DNA from: Jeotgalicoccus aerolatus
GTDB taxonomy: Bacteria > Bacillota > Bacilli > Staphylococcales > Salinicoccaceae
Direction: 5' to 3'
Assembly: GCF_014635205.1 (NCBI RefSeq)
Contig: NZ_BMCN01000001.1
Span: 558,001 to 622,000 of the forward strand
DNA: 64,000 nucleotides
In this document: piece after piece, positions 27,259 to 35,504 of the stretch
How positions within the stretch are numbered: position 1 is the stretch's first letter
Layout of the letters: the number at the start of each line of letters is the position of its first letter
Translations under genes and position numbers: made by a program
The notes under the pieces: model-generated
Databases searched by the model: none
What the model saw: only the letters and a program-made list of their open reading frames with translations
Told to the model about the DNA's origin: nothing

Positions 27259-29046
27259 CTAGTCAACGTTTTCCACATCCTTCCCTGATAGTGCTTGGAA
27301 GTTTGCGACAATTGATTCCTCTAATTTTTTGATGCGTTCAGCAATGACTTCTGAAGGCTCTGGTGCTGTATACTTATAAAACAGTCTTGTAAAGGGAATT
27401 TCATAACCTATCTTATCTTTTTTGCGGTCCATCCATGCATCTGGGTTGAATGGTAATACTTCTCTCTCAAAATAGGCATCTATATCTTCTTTTAAAGGAA
27501 TGTCTTCTGTGTCACGTAATTTCGCATCAGGTTTTGGGTCACCGTTCTTTTTACGGTCGATTTCTCCATTTTCATCTTTCAACGGACTTTCCACAGTGAC
27601 ACGTGTAAAACCAAATTCTTTATTATCAAAAACTTTCGATTCAACAACACGTTCATCTAAGTAATATTCATCATTAGTAAACTCTCCGTAAGCTTTGACA
27701 ATCATGTCACGACATTCTTCCGAAATATCAACACGCTTTTCACCAATGTTCTTCCTACGTTTTTCAAACATCTTCGAAGCATCAATGAGCTGCACTTTTC
27801 CTTGACGTTCAGCAGATTTATTTTTCGTAACGATCCATATGTATGTTGAAATACCTGTGTTATAAAATAAATCATTTGGCAATTGAACAATCGCTTCCAA
27901 CCAATCATTTTCAATCACATACTGGCGGATTAAACTTTCACCTGCTCCTGGATTACCAGAAAACAATGCCGACCCGTTATGAATAATTGCCATTCGTCCA
28001 GTCTCTTTTAACTTTGAAATCCCGTTTAACTGAAACAATAATTGCCCATCACTGATTCTTGGTAGTCCAACCCCGAATCGCCCATTTTCACCAAGTTCAT
28101 GTTCAGCCTTTACAGCATTTTGGTCACCCTTCCAATCAATCCCAAATGGAGGGTTAGAAATACAGTAGTCAAAAGTATAGCCTTCGAAAGCATCTTTTGA
28201 TAGGGTACTGCCTAATGCCATATTGTCTGGATTTCCTCCACGAATCATCGTATCAGCCTTTGCGATTGCGTATGTTTCAGGGTTTAATTCTTGACCAAAG
28301 GTTGCAACTTCTGCACTTTCATTCATCTCATGAATTCGTTCTGTCATGGCTGACAACATTTGTGATGTACCCATCGTTTGGTCATATACCGTCTTCACCA
28401 CATCTTTTCCAGTTAAAGTATCCTGATCTTCAACTAACAATAAATCTGTCATTAAATAAATAATATCCCTGCTCGTAAAGTGTGCCCCAGCTTCCTCGTT
28501 ATAACTTTCCGAGAATTTTCTGACAAGTTCTTCGAAGACATATCCCATATCTGTACTCGTCATCTTGTCTGGGCTTAGATCAACTTCTTTTTTACTAAAT
28601 TCCTGGATGACATAAAAGAGGCGATCGTTTTCTGCTAAATTACTAATCTCTAAATCGAATTTAAAGTTAGCTAGAATATCCTGCATATTTTCTGAAAAGC
28701 CATTTATATAGGCTCTAAAGTTTGTTTCAATATTTGCTGGGTCTGCAAGCAATGTTTCGAAGGTATAAAGATTCGTATTATAAAATGAATAGCCCGAAGC
28801 ATTCGTCAACATTTTATTCCGCATGGTGTCATTCATATTTTCTGTTTTCTTTGCGACATCTAATACAGCATCACGAGTTGGTTTTAAAGTATCATGTAAT
28901 CGTTTGATCACTGTCATCGGTAAAATTACCTTACCGTATTCATGAGGCTTATAAAGTCCGCGTAAAATATCTGCTACACTCCAAATTAAATTAGCCTGTC
29001 TTTGTACATTAATTGATGTTTGTAAGTTTCGATTAAATTCATTCAT
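27259..29046 (-). CDS. hsdM: Type I DNA methyltransferase subunit M (HsdM)
   Basis: HsdM methylates adenine in the target. The 595-residue protein has an N-terminal helical domain (QANLIWSVADILRGL), EAGAHFTSRDII, SAM motif I as VYDQTMGTSQML, and catalytic motif IV as SNPPFGIDW. The motif I form differs from the common DPTCGTGGML, but the same variant is familiar in this HsdM subgroup. It is long compared with classic HsdM. It is the first structural gene of the operon, 11 bases after the XRE regulator gene. Confidence 0.94.
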   Translation of the reverse strand: MNEFNRNLQTSINVQRQANLIWSVADILRGLYKPHEYGKVILPMTVIKRLHDTLKPTRDAVLDVAKKTENMNDTMRNKMLTNASGYSFYNTNLYTFETLLADPANIETNFRAYINGFSENMQDILANFKFDLEISNLAENDRLFYVIQEFSKKEVDLSPDKMTSTDMGYVFEELVRKFSESYNEEAGAHFTSRDIIYLMTDLLLVEDQDTLTGKDVVKTVYDQTMGTSQMLSAMTERIHEMNESAEVATFGQELNPETYAIAKADTMIRGGNPDNMALGSTLSKDAFEGYTFDYCISNPPFGIDWKGDQNAVKAEHELGENGRFGVGLPRISDGQLLFQLNGISKLKETGRMAIIHNGSALFSGNPGAGESLIRQYVIENDWLEAIVQLPNDLFYNTGISTYIWIVTKNKSAERQGKVQLIDASKMFEKRRKNIGEKRVDISEECRDMIVKAYGEFTNDEYYLDERVVESKVFDNKEFGFTRVTVESPLKDENGEIDRKKNGDPKPDAKLRDTEDIPLKEDIDAYFEREVLPFNPDAWMDRKKDKIGYEIPFTRLFYKYTAPEPSEVIAERIKKLEESIVANFQALSGKDVENVD

Positions 29047-29057
29047 TTTGTTCGCTC

Positions 29058-29258
29058 CTATTTCTCAAATTCTAAAATATCATCCACACGACAATCTAAA
29101 GTCATGCAGATTTTTTCAATACTCTCGAGTGATATGTATTCATTTCTTCTCATCCGTGTCGTAATATTTCCCGAAAAACCTGCTTGCTTTTCTAATTCTC
29201 TTGTTGTCATATTTCGTTCATCTAATAAGTGAAATAACTTTTCATAACGTACACCCAT
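29058..29258 (-). CDS. XRE/Cro-type helix-turn-helix regulator of the hsd operon
   Basis: The 66-residue protein is a single HTH domain with MTTRELEKQAGFSGN as the helix-turn-helix region and LDCRVDDILEFEK at the end. It heads the hsd operon and is small, like the controller proteins that time expression of restriction genes after entry into a new cell. Dyad operators overlap its promoter (29304-29334), which suggests self-regulation. It has a good ribosome site (GAGGAGG). Confidence 0.85.
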   Translation of the reverse strand: MGVRYEKLFHLLDERNMTTRELEKQAGFSGNITTRMRRNEYISLESIEKICMTLDCRVDDILEFEK

Positions 29259-29303
29259 TTCACTTCCTCCTCATCTTGAACGATTTCTTTCTACCTACCT
29301 ATC

Positions 29304-29334
29304 ATCATATCACGAGGACGTGAAGCGGTCGCTT
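29304..29334 (-). promoter_or_regulatory. Promoter and dyad operators of the XRE-hsd operon
   Basis: On the minus strand an extended -10 (TGATATGAT, 29304-29312) has no good -35 box. The -35 region holds two adjoining inverted repeats, CACG-AGGA-CGTG (29311-29322) and AAGC-GGTC-GCTT (29323-29334). This fits a promoter controlled by binding of the small XRE protein. Confidence 0.55.
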
Positions 29335-29580
29335 AAAACTATAAATATTCGTATATTTTTGTCGATTTAAATAGATTTAATTTTCCTTTTTTAAAAAGGG
29401 GTTCGAATCGGTGAAATTATTCGCTTATAGGTGAGGGACATATTTACAACTGTGAAATTTGTCGAAAAGATTCATAAGTGAAAAGACAGATTAGACAAAC
29501 ACACAGATGGATCATTCCCCTCATCGTTCCTTGACAATTGAATAGCTTTAAAAATTTACAGGTAAAGGAGGTGTGTATTT
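29335..29580. other. Non-coding stretch between the hsd promoter and the primase remnant
   Basis: No gene is seen. Near the right end TTGACA (29531) and a perfect AAAGGAGGTG ribosome site (29564-29573) belong to the plus-strand primase fragment, but no clear -10 box is placed correctly. Confidence 0.5.
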
Positions 29581-29583
29581 TCT

Positions 29584-29883
29584 GTGTGTGATATTGAAAA
29601 TATTCCAGCGGAAATGAAAGAGCATGATATATTTTGCTGCTGGAAAGAAGAAATGCGAAATGGAAAGAAAGCAAAAGTACCGTATAACGCAAGGACAGGC
29701 AGTCGTGCAAGTCCAAATGATTTAAGCACTTTTTCTTCGTATGAAGATGCGGTGAAAGTCATGGATGACTATACTGGCATAGGCTTCATTGTCAGCCATG
29801 ACATTTGTGCCATTGATTTAGATGACTGTGTCAATGAAGCGGGAGAATTAAACGAAATTGCACAAAACATTTTCTACAATTAG
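29584..29883 (+). pseudogene. N-terminal fragment of a mobile-element primase
   Basis: A GTG start ten bases after AAAGGAGGTG opens a 99-codon frame. It has DIFCCWKEEMRNGKKAKVPYN, DYTGIGFIVS and AIDLDDCVNEAGE. This is the N-terminal primase-polymerase-like domain of replication proteins on phages, plasmids and integrative elements; the DLDDC acidic cluster is the expected active-site region. Those proteins are several hundred residues long. Here the frame ends in TAG exactly where a recombinase-like sequence begins in another frame, so it is a truncated remnant. Confidence 0.7.
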
Positions 29884-30062
29884 TGAAAAAGCATACAGAA
29901 ATCAGTACAATCAATCCTGAATTAATACGGGAATTTGTCGATAAAATTATCGTCTACCAAGCAGAGAAAGTTGATGGAAAACAAGAACAACGCATTAAAA
30001 TCTACTACAACTGTATTGGAGCAATTGAAATAGAACCAAATGCAAAGATGCAGACCAGTTGA
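29871..30062 (+). pseudogene. C-terminal remnant of a large serine recombinase
   Basis: Sixty-three sense codons in frame end in TGA at 30060-30062. They read LVKKHTEISTINPELIREF, then DKIIVYQAEK and QRIKIYYNCIGAIEI. This is the C-terminal DUF4368-type end of serine recombinases that move Firmicute transposons and integrative elements. Start, catalytic domain and most of the protein are missing. It overlaps the end of the primase fragment, marking a deletion joint near 29870-29880. Confidence 0.75.
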
Positions 30063-30072
30063 TTGGAACGTA

Positions 30073-30172
30073 AGGTGGCGACTCCTGCGGGAAAAGCATG
30101 AGTCTTGAGACCCCGCAGGAAGTGAACTTCTTCCGAGGAGGCTCAAGCCATGCCCGCGGAAAGCGTCCACCT
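30073..30172. repeat. Imperfect palindromic element of Bacillaceae type at the right end of the island
   Basis: The 100-bp segment begins AGGTGGCGACTCCTGCGGG and ends with CCCGCGGAAAGCGTCCACCT, an imperfect inverted repeat. An inner perfect 9-bp stem (TCCTGCGGG with CCCGCAGGA) lies in the left half. It is far more GC-rich than its surroundings. Sequences of this kind recur between genes in several Bacillaceae, to my memory, and are probably mobile repeats. It follows the recombinase remnant and ends 20 bp before the comC stop. Confidence 0.6.
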
Positions 30173-30191
30173 GAAGGGCAAATCAACGGTG

Positions 30192-30875
30192 TTAGAAGGC
30201 AAGATAAAAAGTAGTAAATAAACTCGCAGCAATAAACGGGACTAATGGAACTTTTGTAATATTTTTATGTGCAAACAGTTCTAGTAAAATCACAGCAAAA
30301 CCGCCAATAATATAAGTGAATAAAAAGGTGAAAATGAAGAAGTCGAGCGGTGTAATCATCGTTAATACCGAAAATAGCTGAATATCGCCGTAGCCTATTT
30401 TTTCTTTAAACAAAAGATAGAAGATATGCAGCACTGCGACAATAAATAGATCAGTTCCTGCTTCTAAATACTCAAGATCAGTTAAAAATAAACCGGAAAT
30501 AAATAATAATATCAACATATGAGATGGAATAAGCATTGTATCGTAATCATAAATGGACAGCGGAATTATAATACTGACTAATAAATAATAAAGCAGCATA
30601 TTGTCATAGCTGAGCGGTACAATAACCGGCAAAACGAAGAGTACAATTGTCAGTATTTCTACGAATAAATAACTATTTGAAATCTTAAACTGACAATGCC
30701 TGCAGCGTCCTGCATTTTTTAAAAAGCTGATCACCGGTATTAAATCGCTGATACTCAATTCATTTCTGCATGAATCACAGTGGCTTCTTCTCGTTAAGAA
30801 TGAAATATTATCAGTTTGTGTCAGTGCGTAAAGAAACGATGCAAGTACGCCGCCCATGATTATTAATAGAATCAT
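30192..30875 (-). CDS. comC: Prepilin peptidase ComC (A24 family)
   Basis: This membrane aspartyl protease trims and methylates prepilins of the competence pseudopilus. The 227-residue product has an N-terminal zinc-type site (CDSCRNE then CRHC) linked to methylation and several membrane helices. The two aspartates sit in SIYDYDTMLIPSH and GYGDIQL (GxGD motif). The ATG at 30875 follows GGAGG; the frame is open farther upstream but without support. In staphylococci this gene lies between folC and radC, so it marks the old chromosomal edge of the island. Confidence 0.88.
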   Translation of the reverse strand: MILLIIMGGVLASFLYALTQTDNISFLTRRSHCDSCRNELSISDLIPVISFLKNAGRCRHCQFKISNSYLFVEILTIVLFVLPVIVPLSYDNMLLYYLLVSIIIPLSIYDYDTMLIPSHMLILLFISGLFLTDLEYLEAGTDLFIVAVLHIFYLLFKEKIGYGDIQLFSVLTMITPLDFFIFTFLFTYIIGGFAVILLELFAHKNITKVPLVPFIAASLFTTFYLAF

Positions 30876-31053
30876 ATTTAACCTCCGCTTCGTGATAATC
30901 ACAATATAAGGACAAAATAAATTGTTGTAAAATCGCAAAAATTTAATAACTGTGTCATAATCTGCGCAATTTTTTAATTTTTTTATCATTTTTACGAATA
31001 AAGAAAAATTAGATGGTCAGTAATTGAAAATTTGTTAATTTATTATTAAACAG

Positions 31054-31085
31054 AAAAAATCCGCACACATTTCTGTGTACGGATT
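31054..31085 (-). terminator. Intrinsic terminator after the acidic lipoprotein gene
   Basis: AATCCGTACACA pairs with TGTGTGCGGATT on the minus strand around GAAA (one wobble), followed by six T residues. Confidence 0.85.
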
Positions 31086-31102
31086 GAGCAATTTGCTTAA
31101 AC

Positions 31103-32335
31103 TTATTCGTATATACCTTCCGGTACAGTTATACCGCTCTCATCATACTCTCCATAATTACCGAGACCGGATGCAATTTCTATATGCAGCATTTCACCCT
31201 CAGTAATACCAGGTGCAGACGACATATAGGCAATATGAACCAGCTCCTGGCTTTCCTTATCTACTACACCCACTACCCCATTCTTCTGCTGAGATGTATC
31301 GGCATTAGTAAACTCAACGTTGAATAATGTACCGAATGTATCATGCAGTACAGTTTCTGTACCGATGTTATGAAGGTAATAATTATCATCATCTTCCGAT
31401 ACATTTATAACTTCTGAACTCTCCATAAATGCATCGTAAAGATTAGAATATGAACCATAATATATTTGATCTGCAGGTGCCTGTCCTGTATAGTCATTCC
31501 ACATTCCGCCCTCATTTACGAACAATGATTCCGAATTTGCATAAGCATAAGGAACGACAGTACTTGTTGCAGGATCGAACTGTCCAGAGAACACTTCCAT
31601 CTCTTCTCTTTCATCAATCTCTGCTGTCAGCCCCGCCATATCATTATCTGCTGGTGTTTCAGTATTACCTGCAGCATATAAATTAATAACCATAAATGTT
31701 TCAGCATAATATGTTGTGACATCTTCTTTAGGCATCATAACTTCTTCAATAGATGCATCTGATTCACTTGCGCTGCTGAGCGTTTCTCCAATACCGGAGT
31801 TCAACTCAAACTTAGTTGTCATCTCAGTACCATCAGCACCTGTCACAGTCTCATCAATGGGAGCAAAGTCTATATTCCTTTGCTCTGACGTGCCAGCTGC
31901 AGTATCTCCTTCGGCATCATCTGAAGCAGCATTGTCTGAACTGTCATCTTCCATTGAACTATCAGACTCTGTTTCTGTGCCGGTTTCACTATCTGTATCC
32001 GACTCAGTGCCGCTGTCCATTTCTGAATCAGACTCTGTATCTTCGCTTTCTGTTTCCGCTGAATCTTCACTTTCTGAGTCATTCGTTTCTTCCGTCGCGT
32101 CTTCTGATGCATCCCCTTCTGCATCAGTTTCAGTGTCTGTTTCAGACTCAGATTCCGTTTCTGCACTTTCTTCTTCTGCAGCATCATCTTCCGCCGTTTC
32201 TTCTGCTGCATTGTCTTCAGCTTCTTCTGTCGTTTCTGCACTTTCTTCTGCTGGTTCTTCAGATTCTCCGGATCCGCATCCTGCTATAAACAGTAAACTT
32301 GCAAATAGCATCATTAAATACTTAATAAAATCCAT
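31103..32335 (-). CDS. Lipoprotein with a long acidic Ser/Glu/Asp/Thr-rich linker
   Basis: The 410-residue product has a signal peptide ending in LLFIAGC, a lipobox with Cys20, so it should be anchored on the outer face of the membrane. Residues of about 22-150 are low complexity, made of E, D, S, T and A in runs such as ETESESETDTETDAEG. This resembles the stalk regions of staphylococcal surface proteins. The C-terminal 250 residues look like a folded domain that I cannot name. The first ATG sits right against AAAGGGG, too close to be ideal, so the start is uncertain. It is a single-gene unit. Confidence 0.8.
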   Translation of the reverse strand: MDFIKYLMMLFASLLFIAGCGSGESEEPAEESAETTEEAEDNAAEETAEDDAAEEESAETESESETDTETDAEGDASEDATEETNDSESEDSAETESEDTESDSEMDSGTESDTDSETGTETESDSSMEDDSSDNAASDDAEGDTAAGTSEQRNIDFAPIDETVTGADGTEMTTKFELNSGIGETLSSASESDASIEEVMMPKEDVTTYYAETFMVINLYAAGNTETPADNDMAGLTAEIDEREEMEVFSGQFDPATSTVVPYAYANSESLFVNEGGMWNDYTGQAPADQIYYGSYSNLYDAFMESSEVINVSEDDDNYYLHNIGTETVLHDTFGTLFNVEFTNADTSQQKNGVVGVVDKESQELVHIAYMSSAPGITEGEMLHIEIASGLGNYGEYDESGITVPEGIYE

Positions 32336-32537
32336 CCCCTTTGAATATATTTAAATAACTCAAATGATATTATGTAACATTCCCTGTAAATTTTAAAATA
32401 AACAGAATATTACTAATTTTAGACATAAAGTTGACACAAAGGCACATCTCTTCATTAAATTCTGAATTGATTAAATTGTTCGTCATTTTATTTTCTCAAT
32501 GATAAACTGTTTTCATATATACAAAGGGGGATTTAAA

Positions 32538-33728
32538 TTGAGTTTAAAAGAAAAGCTTTTTCAAAAACTTGAAGAGAAAGAACAGCAGATGATTGAAACG
32601 AGACGGCACTTGCATGCCAATCCGGAACTTTCATTTAAAGAGGAAAATACAGCTAAGTTTATCGAGGATTTTTATCGTGACAAGGATGTTAAAGTTACGG
32701 CAAATGTTGGAAATGGTTACGGGATTATCGTTGAGATTAACGGTAAGTCTTCAGGACGGACGATTGGACTCCGTGCTGACTTTGATGCCTTGCCGATCCA
32801 GGAAGAAGCAGATGTTGAATTTAAATCGACGAATGACGGCGTGATGCATGCTTGCGGACACGACGTACATACCGCTTACCTGCTCTATTTAGGTGAAGCG
32901 CTGATTGAATTAAAGGATGAATGGAACGGAACGATAAAACTGATTCACCAGCACGCAGAAGAAGTGCCGCCGGGCGGTGCCAAAAGTATTGTTGAATCAG
33001 GTATTTTAGATGATTTAAACGAAGTTTACGGTATTCACATTTTCCCTATGCTGGAAGTCGGCCAGGTTGGTTTAATTTCAGGCAACTCTATGGCCGGCCG
33101 CTCTAACTTTGATTTAACCATACAGGGTTCAGGCGGGCATGGTGCAATGCCTCATACAACACATGATGCACTTGTTGCCGGCAGTTACTTTGTCGCTGAA
33201 GCACAAACGATTGTCTCCCGACGTATGGATCCAATGGACTCTGTCGTTGTGTCAGTTACAGCGTTCGATGCACCAGGCGGCTATAACGTCATTCAGGATA
33301 AAGTGACGCTTCGGGGGACTGTCCGCTATTTAAATGAAGACAATAAAGTACCTGCCTATGAAGCAATGAAAAAAATTACTGAAGGTATAGAAAACTCATT
33401 TGATGTTAAATGCGACTTAGACTATGTGTATGACTATCCTGTTGCATACAACCACCCGCAGGAAACTCAATATGTTGAAGATATTCTTACACACAGTGTC
33501 GGTACCTATCTTGATGAAATCGTGCATCCTAAACCATCCAGCGGTTCTGAAGATTTTGCTTACTACACTCAAAAAACACCAGGGACATTTATTCATGTTG
33601 GTTCAAAGCCTGAAGGTGTAGAACATCCATATCCAAACCATCACCCTAAGTTTGATGTACATGAAGGCGCACTTTTAATCAGTGCTAAAACATTAGGGTA
33701 TGTCGTCCTCGGCAGACTTGAGGGTTAA
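32538..33728 (+). CDS. M20D-family amidohydrolase (N-acyl-amino-acid hydrolase type)
   Basis: This cytosolic metal-dependent hydrolase removes acyl or aromatic groups from amino acids or small peptides. The 396-residue product has RRHLHANPELSF, GLRADFDALPI, the metal site MHACGHDVHTA, HQHAEEVPPGG and the late SGSEDFAYY. The chosen start is a TTG at 32538, seven bases after AAAGGGGG; an ATG upstream (32499) lacks a ribosome site. Two membrane genes follow in the same orientation. The set probably takes up and splits one class of substrate, which the sequence does not reveal. Confidence 0.9.
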   Translation: MSLKEKLFQKLEEKEQQMIETRRHLHANPELSFKEENTAKFIEDFYRDKDVKVTANVGNGYGIIVEINGKSSGRTIGLRADFDALPIQEEADVEFKSTNDGVMHACGHDVHTAYLLYLGEALIELKDEWNGTIKLIHQHAEEVPPGGAKSIVESGILDDLNEVYGIHIFPMLEVGQVGLISGNSMAGRSNFDLTIQGSGGHGAMPHTTHDALVAGSYFVAEAQTIVSRRMDPMDSVVVSVTAFDAPGGYNVIQDKVTLRGTVRYLNEDNKVPAYEAMKKITEGIENSFDVKCDLDYVYDYPVAYNHPQETQYVEDILTHSVGTYLDEIVHPKPSSGSEDFAYYTQKTPGTFIHVGSKPEGVEHPYPNHHPKFDVHEGALLISAKTLGYVVLGRLEG

Positions 33729-33769
33729 TGTAATTTATAAACAAAAGACAGACAAAGGGGTTTGATTAC

Positions 33770-34474
33770 ATGTCAGGTATGGATTTTGCCAACTCCCCTG
33801 TCGTATGGATTTTCGGTTCTGCGATAGTGGCGCTGGTTATTTTTCAGGCAATAAAATTTTTATCGTTATCTAAAAAAGCAGCTAGAGAAATTGGTATGAG
33901 TGATTCAGAAATCAAACGTGCAGTTAAAACAGGCAGTATTACTGCAATCGGTCCATCAATCGGGATTATTATCGTTGCTGTTTCACTGATTTCATTAATT
34001 GGAAATCCGCTGACTATGATGAGGATCGGTGTCATCGGTTCAGCTCCCATTGAAAGTATGGGTGCACAACTGTCTGCAGAATCTGCTGGTGCTACATTGG
34101 CTGGTGAAGGATTTACACCTGAAATATTTAATCTCGTCGTATGGACTTTATGTATCGGCGGTGCCGGCTGGATGATATTTACATTCTTCGCCACACCTTA
34201 CTTAAGTAAAATTCAAACCAAATTAACAAGCAAGCCTAAAGGTGAATATTTAATGAGTATAATCGCCAGCGGTGCCATGATTGCTGTGTTTGGATCATTA
34301 ACCGGCGCTGAAATGATTAAAGGTGCACCTTATATTTTTACGGCAGCAGTGGCTGTAATTTCATCACTCACTTTTAACTATATCGCGAATAAAAAAGGAA
34401 TTAACTGGCTGAAAGAATGGTCACTCGGATTCTCAATCCTGATCAGCTTAGCTGCAGTTTATTTCTTTATATAA
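33770..34474 (+). CDS. DUF5058 family membrane protein, probable transporter subunit
   Basis: The 234-residue protein has about six membrane helices. It resembles the DUF5058 family, often found next to M20 peptidases, with blocks such as IGPSIGIIIVAVSLI and IGVIGSAPIESMGAQL. No transport has been shown. A ribosome site AAAGGGG precedes the ATG. It sits between the amidohydrolase and a second membrane gene, with gaps of 41 and 16 bases, so the three probably form one operon. Confidence 0.75.
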   Translation: MSGMDFANSPVVWIFGSAIVALVIFQAIKFLSLSKKAAREIGMSDSEIKRAVKTGSITAIGPSIGIIIVAVSLISLIGNPLTMMRIGVIGSAPIESMGAQLSAESAGATLAGEGFTPEIFNLVVWTLCIGGAGWMIFTFFATPYLSKIQTKLTSKPKGEYLMSIIASGAMIAVFGSLTGAEMIKGAPYIFTAAVAVISSLTFNYIANKKGINWLKEWSLGFSILISLAAVYFFI

Positions 34475-34490
34475 AATGGAGGGGTTTTAA

Positions 34491-35135
34491 ATGAATGAAT
34501 TTAGAGCAGCCTCTCACAGATGGGGCCGTATTACTATAGGGTTAGGAATTCTTATATCATTAGCAATGCCGTTATATATATCATTTGTTATGGGATATCA
34601 TCCCGGTTTTTCATTAATTATTAACAGCTTCCTAGCCTATGCAGCTGTTGTAGCGATTGTCTGGTTTTTAGAACCGATTATGTACTTCCCTGTACTCGGT
34701 GTTTCAGGAACTTATGTTGCCTTTTTTACAGGTAATATTTCTAATATGTGCTTACCGGCAGTTGCATCGTGCCAGGAAGCAGTTGGTGTGGAACCCGGAA
34801 CCGATAAGGGTGAAATTGTCGGTACACTGGGAATCAGTGCAGCATCACTCGTTAATAAGATTATACTTATTCCTGTAATATTAGCAGGCTTATGGCTGTT
34901 AACAGTCATACCGGAAAGTGTTCAGGAAGTATTTCCATATGTACTCCCTGCAATATTCGGTGCCGTTCTTGCACAGTTTGCCGGAAAGTATCCAATCTAC
35001 GGTGTGTTAGCGCTTATTATCGGAATACTGGTCAATATGGCACCTATTCCATTATTCACTAAAAATGTACTCTGTATTGTTCTGCTAGTATGTATTATGC
35101 TGGCTGCAGGAAAATTAAAATCTAAGAAAGCTTAA
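34491..35135 (+). CDS. Membrane protein paired with the DUF5058 protein
   Basis: The 214-residue product has about six membrane helices and a conserved-looking FFTGNISNMCLPAVASCQEA segment. That segment has two Cys residues and a helix break, as seen in substrate paths of transporters. I do not recognise a named family with certainty; relatives are sometimes labelled as channels without proof. The ribosome site is GGAGGGG. As the third gene after an amidohydrolase and DUF5058, it is most simply the second half of a two-subunit transporter. Confidence 0.7.
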   Translation: MNEFRAASHRWGRITIGLGILISLAMPLYISFVMGYHPGFSLIINSFLAYAAVVAIVWFLEPIMYFPVLGVSGTYVAFFTGNISNMCLPAVASCQEAVGVEPGTDKGEIVGTLGISAASLVNKIILIPVILAGLWLLTVIPESVQEVFPYVLPAIFGAVLAQFAGKYPIYGVLALIIGILVNMAPIPLFTKNVLCIVLLVCIMLAAGKLKSKKA

Positions 35136-35137
35136 AA

Positions 35138-35171
35138 TAAAGTCCCCGGAATCTAATGATTCGGGGACTTT
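35138..35171 (+). terminator. Terminator of the amidohydrolase operon
   Basis: AAAGTCCCC-GGAATC pairs with GATT-CGGGGACTTT around TAAT, with one bulge. It lies right behind the last gene. Confidence 0.8.
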
Positions 35172-35280
35172 ATCATATTGTTATACATTCCAAATCAGTC
35201 TGGATATAATGGATTTGAAATTACACATCTCTTTAATCACCTCCCGATAACTTCAACAATTTTCACCATGGCACCCGATT

Positions 35281-35442
35281 TCGGACGACAGTGCACGAGA
35301 TTTAATCCGCCTCTATCCGCGAATCCTTGTCACACCGCATATTGGATCAAACACAGATGAAGCCCTTAGCAACATGAAAGAAACCAGCTTTGAAAACTTT
35401 GAAGAAACATTTAAAACCGGACACTGTGATAATTTATTATAG
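35281..35442 (+). pseudogene. C-terminal remnant of a D-2-hydroxyacid dehydrogenase
   Basis: An in-frame stretch ending in TAG at 35440-35442 reads DLIRLYPRILVTPHIGSN followed by TDEALSNMKETSFENF. This is the end of D-lactate-dehydrogenase-like enzymes, with the active-site PHIG block. No start codon, NAD domain or ribosome site is found upstream, where the frame runs into non-coding sequence. It lies just before the 41-bp tandem array. Confidence 0.7.
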
Positions 35443-35504
35443 AGCACATGAATTCACCCGAAACCATCTGGTTTTGGGTGTTTTTTCTAGCTTTGTGAGT
35501 TTTG

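Noticed and set aside
28360-28400. HsdM motif I seems altered (DQTMGTSQML instead of DPTCGTGGML), suggesting an inactive methylase
   Set aside because: This variant is familiar in a whole subgroup of HsdM proteins, and motif IV NPPF is intact, so it is probably active.
31716-32354. Serine- and leucine-rich frames on the plus strand (up to 212 codons) opposite the acidic lipoprotein gene
   Set aside because: They mirror the GA-rich low-complexity codons of the lipoprotein linker and have no start signals.
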